Shown here in pieces: positions 1 to 9,198 of a stretch of 64,000 nt of DNA. Source of the stretch: Aliishimia sp963721175 (GTDB lineage Bacteria > Pseudomonadota > Alphaproteobacteria > Rhodobacterales > Rhodobacteraceae); the NCBI GenBank assembly GCA_963721175.1, contig CAVRIG010000023.1:310001-374000 (forward strand), written 5' to 3'. How positions within the stretch are numbered: position 1 is the stretch's first letter; each line of letters opens with the position of its first letter. A model generated the notes under the pieces. The model saw nothing but the letters and a program-made list of their open reading frames with translations, ran no database searches and was not told the DNA's origin. Made by a program: the position numbers and the translations under genes.

Positions 1-468
1 CTGCAACGAGAGCTTGGCGTCACGTCTCTCTATGTCACGCATGACCAGGTCGAGGCGATGACGCTCGCTGACCGGATGATCGTGATGAACGCGGGCCAGG
101 CCGACCAGATCGGCAAACCGCTCGATGTCTACTCCAATCCACAGACCTCGTTTGTCGCCGGTTTCATCGGATCGCCCCCCACCAACTTCCTGAACGCCGC
201 GCTGGTCAACGGCGCCGCGGCGGATCGGCAGCTCGCCATTCGCCCCGAACATATCCGTCTCGGATCGAACGGCCGGCTGGAGGCAAAGGTGGCCTATGCC
301 GAGGCCTTGGGCGCGGAGACGCTGGTGCATCTGCGCGCTCCCGACGGCACGCAGATCACCGTCCGGCAGGAAGCCGCCCGGCCACTCCCCGAAGAGGGCG
401 GCACGGCGATGCTCGACTGGTCCGATGACGACGCGATCTACTTCGACAAGAACGGCCTGCGGGTCTGA
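1..468 (+). CDS. ABC importer ATP-binding protein (UgpC/MalK type), 3' part
   Basis: This is the C-terminal part of a CUT1-type sugar or glycerol-3-phosphate importer ATPase; the gene starts before the window. The first codons continue the reading frame and encode the switch (H-loop) segment YVTHDQVEAMTLADR, followed by the family-typical IGKPLDVYSNP and FVAGFIGSPP motifs and a TOBE-type regulatory domain with RPEHIRL. Walker A, signature and Walker B motifs lie upstream of base 1. The ATPase would energise two permeases in the inner membrane. The substrate cannot be read from this fragment; UgpC-like proteins handle glycerol-3-phosphate or various sugars. Confidence 0.85.
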   Translation: MQRELGVTSLYVTHDQVEAMTLADRMIVMNAGQADQIGKPLDVYSNPQTSFVAGFIGSPPTNFLNAALVNGAAADRQLAIRPEHIRLGSNGRLEAKVAYAEALGAETLVHLRAPDGTQITVRQEAARPLPEEGGTAMLDWSDDDAIYFDKNGLRV

Positions 469-689
469 CGCGGGCTGCAGCTCGACCGGCGCGATGACGC
501 ACCCCCGACCTTTTCTGGCCCTTGAGCGAGATCAGGTGCCGAACCAAGGGTGTGGGATCGCAAAAATGGCGACAGATCCACCAGGTCCAGCGGCTTTTGC
601 AGCAGAAGAGCGTCCTGCGCGTGCATGGTTCCGGCGATGGGGTCCGCCGCGCAAAGCGCGGGGCTGGAGAAACGTCCGGGTCATTGCGC

Positions 690-1056
690 ATCTCCCTCAG
701 GCTCGACACCTGTCGAAGCGGGGCCGAGTGGGTGGCCTCTTGCGACATGCCGGCAAAGGAAGCCTTTCGCGCAATCAGGACGGCCTTCCTGCGGCTCTGC
801 GCGCCAAGCTTGCGCATGATGGTTATGAGATTCGCCTTGATGGCGGAGATCGAGAGATTGAAGGCGATCTGCTTGTTGGGCTTGCCTTCGCAGATCAGCT
901 GCAGGATGCGGGACTGCTGGTTGGTGAGGGCCGTGAGACGGCTCACCGCATCCTCTTCTTCGGAATCCGCGTCGGCTTCCAGCAGGTGCAGACCAGACGT
1001 CAGAAAGGTGATGTCTGCGCGCAACGTGGAAGCCGAGGGCTGCGAGGTGACGACCC
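690..1056 (-). pseudogene. LuxR-type HTH regulator remnant
   Basis: On the minus strand this stretch encodes a GerE/LuxR-like helix-turn-helix: LTNQQSRILQLICEG, then PNKQIAFNLSISAIKANL and a final helix ending ARKA. That is the DNA-binding end of a NarL/FixJ-type regulator. The expected receiver or sensor half is missing, because at about 1056 the frame runs into the antisense of a coxS fragment. I see no clear start codon. Further downstream on the same strand (about 510-650, another frame) the residues ALLLQKPLDLVDL resemble the end of a receiver domain, so more regulator debris may be present. I read 469-1056 as rearranged, non-functional DNA. Confidence 0.45.
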
Positions 1057-1186
1057 GAAGCCCAGCGAGCGGGAGGTTCGGGCGTATCTCGAGGGCAATC
1101 TCTGCCGCTGCACGGGGTATCACAACATCGTCAAGGCGATCCTGGCGGCGTCGGGTCAGGACGTGGAGGCGATCGCGGCGGAATAG
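1057..1186 (+). pseudogene. coxS: CoxS-like [2Fe-2S] subunit, 3' fragment
   Basis: Only the last 40 or so residues of the small iron-sulfur subunit of a molybdenum hydroxylase remain. The text includes SEREVRAYLEGNLCRCTGYH, whose C-x-C pair contributes to one of the two [2Fe-2S] clusters. The N-terminal ferredoxin-like domain and the other cluster ligands, about 120 residues, are absent and replaced by regulator debris on the opposite strand. coxL and coxM follow in the S-L-M order of form II loci. Without an intact CoxS the complex could not pass electrons from the molybdenum site to FAD, unless another copy exists elsewhere. Confidence 0.75.
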
Positions 1187-1222
1187 GCGCGCAGGAGAAG
1201 AAGGCAAGGGGGCGCTGCCCCC

Positions 1223-1243
1223 GTCCCGCATGGGATGCGGGAC
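1223..1243 (+). other. perfect hairpin between coxS fragment and coxL
   Basis: Two 9-base arms (GTCCCGCAT and ATGCGGGAC) flank a GGG loop. There is no following T-run, so this is more likely an mRNA processing or stabilising structure than an intrinsic terminator. Confidence 0.5.
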
Positions 1244-1244
1244 T

Positions 1245-1275
1245 CCCCCCCGAGGTATTTGGAGACCCAAAGAAG
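1245..1275 (+). repeat. intergenic repeat, copy 1 (CCCCGAGGTATTT core)
   Basis: The core CCCCGAGGTATTT, followed by a G/C-A-G-rich tail, recurs in the coxL-coxM gap at 3807-3836. Both copies sit in short non-coding gaps of the cox operon just before the next ribosome binding site. From memory, related GAGGTATTT elements are scattered through Rhodobacteraceae intergenic regions; the role is unknown. Confidence 0.5.
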
Positions 1276-1389
1276 CGGGGACCGGGGCGGCTCCGGGTCG
1301 GAGAGCGGGCGAGGATGTCCGGGACGCGGACGCAGGGACATGCAGGTGGGCGCAGGCCCACGCGAGGATTTTCAGGGAGGTTTGAAGAC

Positions 1390-3757
1390 ATGCCCAAGGA
1401 TCATGGGATAGGGGCCGCGACGAAGCGGCGCGAGGACGTGCGGTTCTTGACGGGGGCCGGGAACTACACCGACGACATCAACATCCACGGCCAGGCCTAC
1501 GTGCATTTCCTGCGCTCGGACGTGGCACACGGAACGATCACGACGCTCGACACGGCCGCCGCGGCGGCGATGCCGGGGGTGGTGAAGGTCTTCACCAGCG
1601 CCGATTTCGAGGGGGTGGGCGGTCTGCCCTGCGGCTGGCAGGTGACGGACAAGCATGGACAGCCCATGGCCGAGCCCGGGCATCCGATCCTGGCCACCGG
1701 CAAGGTGCGGCATGTGGGCGAGATCGTGGCGGCGGTGGTGGCCGAGAGCCTCGAGCAGGCGCGCGACGCGGCCGAGGCGATCGAGCTCGACATCGCGGAG
1801 CTGCCGGCGGTCGTGGACATGAGACAGGCGCTGGAGGACGGCGCGACGAAGGTGCATGACGATCTGCCCTCGAACCTCTGCTACGACTGGGGCTTCGTGG
1901 AGGAGAACAAGGACGCGGTGGCCGAGGCGTTTTCCAGCGCCGCGCATGTCACCACGCTGGAGCTGGTCAACAACCGGCTCATCGCGAACCCGATGGAGCC
2001 GCGGGTGGCGGTGGGCGATTTCGCGCGGCATTCGGGCGAGTTCGACGCTCTACACCACCTCGCAGAACCCGCACGTGATCCGGCTCCTGATGGGCGCCTT
2101 CGTGCTGGGCATTCCCGAGCACAAGCTGCGGGTGGTGGCCCCGGATGTGGGCGGCGGCTTCGGCACGAAGATCTTCCACTATGCCGAGGAGGCGTTCTGC
2201 ACCTTTGCCGCGAAGGCCATCGGGCGGCCGGTGAAGTGGACCTCGACGCGGTCGGAGGCGTTCATGTCGGACGCGCACGGCCGCGACCACGTGACGAAGA
2301 TCGAGCTGGCGCTGGACGGCGACAACAACTTCACCGCGATCCGGACCGACACGCTGGCCAACATGGGCGCGTATCTGAGCACGTTTGCGCCCTCGGTGCC
2401 GACCTGGCTGCACGGCACGCTGATGGCGGGGAACTACCGCACGCCGCTGATCTACGTGAACGTGAAGGCGGTCTTCACCAACACAGTGCCGGTCGACGCC
2501 TATCGCGGCGCGGGGCGTCCCGAGGCAACCTACCAGCTCGAGCGCGTGATCGACAAGGCGGCGCGGGAACTGGGCGTGGATCCGATCGCCCTGCGGCGGC
2601 AGAACTTCATCACCGAGTTTCCCTATGCCACGCCGGTGGCGGTGGAATACGACACCGGGGATTATCACGGCACGATGGACGCGCTGGAGCGGATGGCGGA
2701 TTTTGCCGGCTTCGAGGCGCGGCGGGCGGAGAGCGAGGGGCGCGGCAAGTGGCGGGGTCTCGGCGTCAACTGCTATATCGAGGCTTGCGGCATCGCGCCC
2801 TCGAACCTGGTGGGGCAGCTCGGTGCGCGGGCGGGCTTGTACGAATCCGCCACCGTCCGGGTCAACGCCACCGGCGGCCTCGTGGTGATGACCGGCTCGC
2901 ACTCCCACGGGCAGGGGCACGAGACCACTTTCCCGCAGGTGATCGCGGAGATGATCGGCATCGATGAGAGCATGGTCGAGATCGTGCATGGCGACACCGC
3001 CAACACGCCGATGGGCATGGGCACCTACGGCTCGCGCTCGATCGCGGTGGGGGGCTCGGCGATGGTGCGGGCGGCCGAGAAGATCATCAACAAGACCAAG
3101 AAGATCGCCGCCCACCTGCTGGAGGCGTCCGAGGCGGATATCGAGCTCAAGGACGGCGCGTTCAGCGTCGCGGGCACCGACAAGCAGGTCGCCTGGGGCG
3201 ACGTGTGCCTGGCCGCGTATGTGCCGCACAACTATCCGCTGGAGGAGATCGAGCCGGGGCTGGAGGAGACGGCGTTCTACGATCCCAGCAACTTCACCTA
3301 TCCCGCCGGCGCCTATGCCTGCGAGGTGGAGGTCGATCCGGAGACCGGGCGCGTCACCATCGAGCGGTTCGCCGCGGCGGATGATTTCGGCAACGTGATC
3401 AACCCGATGATCGTCGATGGCCAGGTCCATGGCGGCATCGCCCAAGGGGTGGGCCAGGCGCTGCTGGAAGGCTGCGTCTATGACGAGAACGGCCAGCTTC
3501 TGAGTGCCTCCTACATGGATTACGCGATGCCGCGGGCCGACGATCTGCCGTTCTATTCGGTGGATCACTCCTCGGTCACGCCCTGCACCCACAACCCGCT
3601 GGGGGTGAAGGGCTGCGGCGAGGCCGGGGCGATCGGCTCGCCGCCGGCAGTGGTGAACGCGGTCGTCGACGCGCTGCAGCGGGGCGGGCGCACGGGCGTC
3701 ACCCATATCGACATGCCGCTGAGCCCGGCCCGGGTCTGGGCGGCGATGCAGGTGTAG
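1390..3757 (+). CDS. coxL: CoxL-like molybdenum-hydroxylase large subunit, form II (frameshifted)
   Basis: This is the molybdopterin-binding large subunit of a CO-dehydrogenase/xanthine-oxidase family enzyme, about 788 residues after correction. It starts at ATG 1390 behind a strong AGGGAGG. Landmarks are GGGFGTK and the active-site loop AYRGAGRPEATYQLER. AYRGAGR marks form II; aerobic CO oxidation is established for form I, which carries AYXCSFR. The C-terminal GVKGCGEAGAIGSPPAVVNA is typical of the family. The frame breaks at about 2044, where one extra G in TTC-G-ACGCTC shifts the ring of homology by +1. The flanking coxS is truncated, so in vivo activity is doubtful; the substrate is unknown. 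Confidence 0.85.
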
Positions 3758-3806
3758 GTTGCGGGGTCGGGAGCGAGGGGCCCCCAAGTACAGGGACCCC
3801 CTCGCG

Positions 3807-3836
3807 CTCCCCGAGGTATTTCAGGACCCGAAGACG
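3807..3836 (+). repeat. intergenic repeat, copy 2 (CCCCGAGGTATTT core)
   Basis: Second copy of the element at 1245-1275: CCCCGAGGTATTT followed by CAGGACCCGAAGA. It lies in the 123-base gap between coxL and coxM. Confidence 0.5.
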
Positions 3837-3880
3837 CCGGGGATCGGCATCGGGCGGGGACAGAGGAAGGACAAGAGACG

Positions 3881-4669
3881 ATGTATGATTTCGAATTCGT
3901 GAAGCCCACGACGGTGGCGGATGCGGTGGCGGCCCTCGGGAGCGAGGAGGCGCAGGCGCTGGGGGGCGGTCAGACGCTGATCCCGACGCTGAAGCAGCGG
4001 CTGGCGAGCCCGTCAAAGCTGGTGAGCCTGCTGGGCATCGCCGAGATGCAGGGGGTCTGCCGCGGCGACGACGGCGCGCTCTGCATCGGCGGGGCGACGA
4101 CGCACGGGACCATCGCCCGGGAGGCGGGCGACTATCCGGCGCTGGCCTATCTCGCCTCGCGCATCGGCGACCCGGCGGTCAGGAACCGCGGCACGATCGG
4201 CGGCAGCCTCGCCAACAACGACCCCGCGGCCTGCTACCCGGCGGCGGCGCTGGCCTCCGGGGCGACCATCGTGACCAATGCCCGCGAGATCGCGGCGCAG
4301 GACTATTTCCAGGGCATGTTCACCACTGCGCTGGAAGAGGGCGAGATCATCACCGAGGTGCGGTTTCCGGTGCCGGACAAGTCGAACTACCAGAAGTTCG
4401 CGCAACCCGCCTCGCGCTTCCCGCTGGTGGGCGTGTTCGTGGCGAAGTACGAAGGCGGCGTGCGCGTGGCTGTGACCGGCGCCTCCAACGAGGGCGTCTT
4501 CCGCTGGCACGAGGCCGAGGAGAAGCTGTCCGCGGACTTCTCCGCCGGCGCCCTCGACGGACTGTCGCACTCCGCCGACGGCATGATCGGAGACCTGCAC
4601 GGCACGCCGGCCTACCGCGCGCACCTCATCGGCGTCCTCACCAAACGCGCCGTCACCGCCGCAAGTTGA
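3881..4669 (+). CDS. coxM: CoxM-like FAD-binding subunit
   Basis: This 262-residue protein is the medium, FAD-binding subunit of a molybdenum hydroxylase, which carries electrons from the iron-sulfur subunit to the acceptor. It starts MYDFEFVKPT at ATG 3881. Both flavin pyrophosphate-binding motifs are visible: GGGQTLIPTLKQRL near residue 27 and IGDPAVRNRGTIGGSLAN near residue 96. The length is slightly below the roughly 280-290 usual for the family. It is the third gene of the coxS-coxL-coxM run, separated from coxL by the second intergenic repeat. The frame is intact. Confidence 0.88.
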   Translation: MYDFEFVKPTTVADAVAALGSEEAQALGGGQTLIPTLKQRLASPSKLVSLLGIAEMQGVCRGDDGALCIGGATTHGTIAREAGDYPALAYLASRIGDPAVRNRGTIGGSLANNDPAACYPAAALASGATIVTNAREIAAQDYFQGMFTTALEEGEIITEVRFPVPDKSNYQKFAQPASRFPLVGVFVAKYEGGVRVAVTGASNEGVFRWHEAEEKLSADFSAGALDGLSHSADGMIGDLHGTPAYRAHLIGVLTKRAVTAAS

Positions 4670-4711
4670 TAGCGGGATTGCGAAACCGGATCCGGACCAG
4701 GCTGGGTCCGC

Positions 4712-7700
4712 TCAGACCGGTTGCGCGTCCTGCAACTCGCGTACCAGACGCGCTTCCTCTTCGGCGCGGGGTTTGGTGAAACGGGCCAGCAGAAGGTAGG
4801 CGACCGGTGTGAGGTAGAGCGTCGAGAGCGTCGCGAGGCCGAGACCGCCGACGATCACCCAGCCCAAGGCCTCGCGCGCCTCCGCTCCGGCGCCGGAGGA
4901 CAGGATCAGGGGCACGCCGCCAAAGACCGTCGAGACCATCGTCATCATGACCGGACGCAGCCGTATTGTGCAGGCATCGAGGATCGCCGATCTCACGTCC
5001 TGTCCACGGTCGCGCAGCTGGTTGGCGAATTCCACGATCAGGATCCCGTTCTTCGCCATGATCCCGATCAGCATGACAAGCCCGATCTGGCTGTAGACGT
5101 TCAGGCTGAGCCCCGTGAAGGCCAGCGCGAAGATGGCGCAGGCGAGGCCGATGGGAACGGTGATCATCACCACGATGGCGGAAATGAAGCTTTCGAACTG
5201 CGCCGCCAGCACCAGGAGCACGACGATGATCGCGAAGCCGAAGGTCAGGAACATCCCCGAATTGGTCTCGTTCAGCGTGGCGGCTTCGGCGAGGGGCACG
5301 AGCCGGTTTTCCTCGGCGAGGATGCCGTCGGCCAGCGTGCGCACGGCGGCCAGCGCATTGCCCAGCGACATCTCGGGCGACAGGCTTGCCGCGATTTCCA
5401 CAGACCGTTTCTGGCCCTCACGGTCGAGTTCCGGAGCCACGGCGCGTTCCTCCAGCGTCACGAAGCTGGCCATCGGGATCATCTGGCCATCGCCGGATTG
5501 CACGAAAATGTTCTCCAGATCGCCCGGATCGTTGACCGGATCGGCGGTCGAGAGCAGTTGCACGTCGTAGCTGGTATCTTCGATGAAGACCGAGCCGATG
5601 CTGCGTCCGTTCAGCACCGCGCGCAGAGCGTCGCCCAGGCCGGTGATGTCGATACCCAGATCGGACGCGCGCTGCCGGTCGATCTCCACGAAAAGCTGCG
5701 GTTGCGTGGTCTCGTATTCCAGCCGCACCTGGCCCATCGCGGGGTCGTTCTGCATCTCGGCCACGAGTTCTTCGGATACCTCGGCCAGTTGCGCGTAGTT
5801 GTCGCCGGTGATCGCGAAACTGAGGCCCCGCCCGGCGCCGCGAATGCCCAGCGAATTGGGCTGGATCGCGAAGGCGCGCACGCCGATCAGGCCGCCCAGC
5901 TTGGCGTTGATGTCGCCCACGATCTCGTCCTGGCTGCGGCTGCGCTCGTGCCATTTCGACAGGGTGAAGACCATGAACCCGGAATTGTCGGCACCAAAGC
6001 CGGTGATGGCAAAGACGTTCGTGATCTCGCCCGAGGCACGCAGGTCGGCAACCGAATCCTCGATCTCCTGCATCTTGGCGCTGGTGTATTCGAGGGAGAC
6101 GCCCTGCGGCGTGGTCAGCCGGAGCAGCGCCACGGCGCGGTCTTCGCGCGGGGTCAGTTCCTGCCGGATGTCTCCGGCCACGAAGACAGCGGTCGCCGAA
6201 AAGAGCGCAGCCACCAGCAGAATCACGAGCGGGTTCGCCAGCGCGGCCTGCAACGTCGTCCTGTAGATCCCGGCCAGACGGTTTCCGAGCCAGATCATCG
6301 GCCCCCGCGCGCCTTCCTTGGGCGGGTCGGTCAGGAAGCGGCTGGCGAGCACCGGACAGAGCGTCAGCGCGACGACCGAGGACAGCATGACCGACATCGC
6401 GAGCGTGAAGCCGAACTCGCGGAAAAGCCCGCCGGCCTGTCCGGGCAGGAAGGAGAGCGGAATGAACACCGCCGCCAGTGTCGCGGTGGTGGTCACGACG
6501 GCGAAGAAGACCTGCTGCGTTCCGAGGACGGCGGCGGCGCGCGGCCCCATCCCTTCGGCCCGGCGACGCACGATGTTTTCCAGCACCACGATCGCGTCGT
6601 CGACCACCATCCCGGTGGCCAGGACCAGCGCCAGCAGGGTGAGGATGTTGACCGAAAACCCGACCAGGAATATCGCCGCGATCGTCCCGATCAACGCCAC
6701 CGGCAGCGTCAGCGCCGGGATCAGCGTGGCGCTGGCGCTGCGCAGGAAGACGAAGATCACGACGACGACGATGGCGACCGCCATCCCGAGGGTCTTCAGG
6801 ACCTCGTTGATCGAGCCCTGGATGAAGACCGCGTCGTCGGAGGTGACGAAAATGTTGATGTCGTCCGGCAGCGACGCGTCCAGTTCCGCGACGACGCCGC
6901 GCACGGCCTCGGAGATGTCTAGCGTGTTCGACGTGGCCTGACGGATCACCCCCATGCCGAGGCCGGTCTGGCCGTTCGCGCGCAGGATCGTCTCGTTGGG
7001 GGCCGGGCCCAGGGTCACGCGGGCGACGTCGCGCATCTGGATGTCGGGCGAGATCTGCAGCGCTTCGAACGCCTCCGCCGTGGAGACGGTGGCGGTCGTC
7101 CGCACGGTGATCGACTGTCGATCCCCGGTCAGATCACCGGCGGGCGCGTCGAACGCGACGTCGCCCAAGGCACGCGCAACGTCGGCCAGGGTCAATCCCC
7201 GGCTGGCAAGAGCAAGTTGATCGATATCGACACGGAAGATCGGTTCGCGGTCGCCGTAGATCTGCAGGTCGGCCACGCCCTCGATGGAGATAAGCCGATC
7301 CTCGACACGGTCCTGCACGATCTGGGTGAGCTCCTGCGGCGACCGGCCCGACGAGGTCACGGCGATCCGCATGACCGGGCTGGCATCGGCGTCGGCCTTC
7401 ACGATGCTCGGTTCTTCGGATTCGTCGGGCAGTTGCGGCGCGATCCGCGCCACGGCGTCACGCACATCCGTCGCGGCGACGTCGATGTCGACGCTGCTCT
7501 CGAATTCGAGCGTCACGCGGCTGCGGCCGAATCGCGAGTTCGACGAGATCGAGCGGATGCCGGAGACACGTCCGACCGCACCCTCGATCCGCCCCGTCAG
7601 TTCCTGGTCGACGGTTTCGGGGGAGGCGCCGGGGAATTCCGTGGTCACCGTCACGACCGGGCGATCGACATTGGGCAGCTCGCGGATCTCGACCCCGAAG

Positions 7701-7813
7701 AGCCCCGCGAGACCGGCCAGCACGATCAGCGCGCTGAGCACGAAAGCGAGGATCGGGCGTCGAACGAAGAGGGCGGTTCCGGACGTGCGGACAGGAGTGG
7801 GGGCGGCGCTCAT
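4712..7813 (-). CDS. RND efflux transporter permease
   Basis: This 1033-residue inner-membrane protein belongs to the AcrB/MexB-like RND family, the proton-driven pump of tripartite export systems. The N-terminal helix (FVRRPILAFVLSALIVLAGL) is followed by the porter motif VEIRELPNVDRPVVTV and a large periplasmic loop. The paired helix bundles include the TM4 segment LVLATGMVVDDAIVVLENI with two adjacent aspartates, as in proton-relay sites. Length is normal. It lies 7 bases downstream of its adaptor gene and is surely co-transcribed with it. No outer-membrane factor lies adjacent. Substrate specificity cannot be read. Confidence 0.92.
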   Translation of the reverse strand: MSAAPTPVRTSGTALFVRRPILAFVLSALIVLAGLAGLFGVEIRELPNVDRPVVTVTTEFPGASPETVDQELTGRIEGAVGRVSGIRSISSNSRFGRSRVTLEFESSVDIDVAATDVRDAVARIAPQLPDESEEPSIVKADADASPVMRIAVTSSGRSPQELTQIVQDRVEDRLISIEGVADLQIYGDREPIFRVDIDQLALASRGLTLADVARALGDVAFDAPAGDLTGDRQSITVRTTATVSTAEAFEALQISPDIQMRDVARVTLGPAPNETILRANGQTGLGMGVIRQATSNTLDISEAVRGVVAELDASLPDDINIFVTSDDAVFIQGSINEVLKTLGMAVAIVVVVIFVFLRSASATLIPALTLPVALIGTIAAIFLVGFSVNILTLLALVLATGMVVDDAIVVLENIVRRRAEGMGPRAAAVLGTQQVFFAVVTTTATLAAVFIPLSFLPGQAGGLFREFGFTLAMSVMLSSVVALTLCPVLASRFLTDPPKEGARGPMIWLGNRLAGIYRTTLQAALANPLVILLVAALFSATAVFVAGDIRQELTPREDRAVALLRLTTPQGVSLEYTSAKMQEIEDSVADLRASGEITNVFAITGFGADNSGFMVFTLSKWHERSRSQDEIVGDINAKLGGLIGVRAFAIQPNSLGIRGAGRGLSFAITGDNYAQLAEVSEELVAEMQNDPAMGQVRLEYETTQPQLFVEIDRQRASDLGIDITGLGDALRAVLNGRSIGSVFIEDTSYDVQLLSTADPVNDPGDLENIFVQSGDGQMIPMASFVTLEERAVAPELDREGQKRSVEIAASLSPEMSLGNALAAVRTLADGILAEENRLVPLAEAATLNETNSGMFLTFGFAIIVVLLVLAAQFESFISAIVVMITVPIGLACAIFALAFTGLSLNVYSQIGLVMLIGIMAKNGILIVEFANQLRDRGQDVRSAILDACTIRLRPVMMTMVSTVFGGVPLILSSGAGAEAREALGWVIVGGLGLATLSTLYLTPVAYLLLARFTKPRAEEEARLVRELQDAQPV

Positions 7814-7820
7814 GCCGGGA

Positions 7821-8972
7821 TCACAGTCGCGTCGGAGTCAAGGACGCGCGCGCGGCGGCGTCGGGCGGGTTGGTGACTTCGACCGCGCTGCCGGGGCGCA
7901 GGTTCTGCACACCTTCCACCACGATCAGCTCGCCCGGTTCCAGCGGGGCATCGACCAGGATGCTGTTGGCGTTGCGCTGGCGAATCTCCACTGGCACGCG
8001 CACCGATTTGCCTTCGCGCACGGCCCAGACGAAGGAACCTTCGCTCGACCATTGCAGCGCCAGCGGTTCGATCGACAGAAGCGTTTCGCCGGGAAAATTC
8101 AATTCCACCTCGAACGCCATGCCCGCGCGCAGGCGGTCATCCTCGTTCTCGACCCGCGCCTGGACCCGCAACGTTCGGCTGGCCCGGTCGACGATCGTAT
8201 CGATGGCACTGATTTCGCCATCGAGTTCGGTGTCGCGCAGGCCCAATGGCGTGACGGTCAGCGGCATGCCGGTTTCGAGATGCACTATGACCCGTTCTGG
8301 CACGCGGAAATCGATCAGAAGGGCAGAGCGGTCGGTGATGGTGGCGAGCGCGTCCTGCGCCAGCACGCGATCGCCGACCTCGACGTCGATGATCCCGACC
8401 CAACCGGAGATCGGCGCCTTGATCGTGCGTTGCGCCAGGTCGAACTCCGCCTGCCGCAGTTCCAATTCCGCGGTTCTCAACGCGAGCTCGGATTCCCGCA
8501 GCCGTACCTCGGTCACGTTTCCCTGAAGTTGCCGCAAACGCGCCACGTCGTCCCGCGCATCGGCCAGGACGATCTGCGCGCGCTCCAGAGCGATGGTCTC
8601 GGCCTCGTGCTCCAGCCTGGCGACGACTGCGCCTTCGGCGACCTTTGCACCGGCTTCCACAGGAATGTCCGTGACCAGGCCAACCGCCTGGGAGCGCACG
8701 GTCACGGCATGCAGGGCTGTGCCATCGCCGATGGAGCGGACGCGATCGGCGAGTGTGCGTTCGGTGACTTCGCCCACAATGACGCGATCCGACCCGCCGC
8801 CGAACCCTCTGCCGCCATCGGTGCTGTCCTGGCCGGCCAGTTCGATCCCCAGAAGCTCCGCCACACCCAACCGCTCGAGAACCGGATGCGACGCCGGTAC
8901 GTACTGGATCCACAGATAGCCTGCCGCGACGATCACGGCTGCACACAGCATGACCTGTCGGAGAAATCTCAT
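7821..8972 (-). CDS. RND efflux periplasmic adaptor (membrane fusion protein)
   Basis: This adaptor of about 383 residues links the RND pump at 4712-7813 to an outer-membrane channel. A single N-terminal hydrophobic segment (VMLCAAVIVAAGYLWI) anchors it. The lipoyl/hairpin region follows: SQAVGLVTDIPVEAGAKVAEG, a helical stretch rich in E, R and L, then KAPISGWVGIIDVEVGDRV. I chose ATG 8972 (MRFLRQ) because it has a weak AAGG upstream; an in-frame ATG at 9008 adds 12 residues and has no visible ribosome binding site. The gene is first in a two-gene efflux operon. Confidence 0.88.
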   Translation of the reverse strand: MRFLRQVMLCAAVIVAAGYLWIQYVPASHPVLERLGVAELLGIELAGQDSTDGGRGFGGGSDRVIVGEVTERTLADRVRSIGDGTALHAVTVRSQAVGLVTDIPVEAGAKVAEGAVVARLEHEAETIALERAQIVLADARDDVARLRQLQGNVTEVRLRESELALRTAELELRQAEFDLAQRTIKAPISGWVGIIDVEVGDRVLAQDALATITDRSALLIDFRVPERVIVHLETGMPLTVTPLGLRDTELDGEISAIDTIVDRASRTLRVQARVENEDDRLRAGMAFEVELNFPGETLLSIEPLALQWSSEGSFVWAVREGKSVRVPVEIRQRNANSILVDAPLEPGELIVVEGVQNLRPGSAVEVTNPPDAAARASLTPTRL

Positions 8973-9198
8973 TCCGCACGAACCTTTCAGCAACTTGCGC
9001 AGGATCATAGCACGAAAAGCGGAAAGTCACGCCGCATCATGAACTTGTGAATCTCCTGTTGCATCCGGACAGCGGGGCACGCCGCGAAGGCCCAGCGCAG
9101 CGGTGGGGAGCCTGAATTCTGGCCAAGACGATGCGAACTCGCTACACCGGTGAGAGGTTCGGCAGATGGGAATGCGGACCGGAGAGGGAGGAGAGACC

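Noticed and set aside
510..680. Possible receiver-domain gene on the minus strand
   Set aside because: Only about 15 residues (ALLLQKPLDLVDL) resemble the end of a receiver, with no phospho-acceptor region; treated as debris next to the LuxR remnant.
2040..2050. Programmed ribosomal frameshift in coxL
   Set aside because: No slippery heptamer or downstream structure is apparent, and the same kind of one-base change occurs in many unrelated genes here, so error or mutation is simpler.
4721..6922. 733-codon open frame antisense to the RND pump
   Set aside because: The translation is rich in Arg, Gln, His and Asp with no domain, as expected for the shadow of a high-GC gene; the opposite strand is an unmistakable RND transporter.
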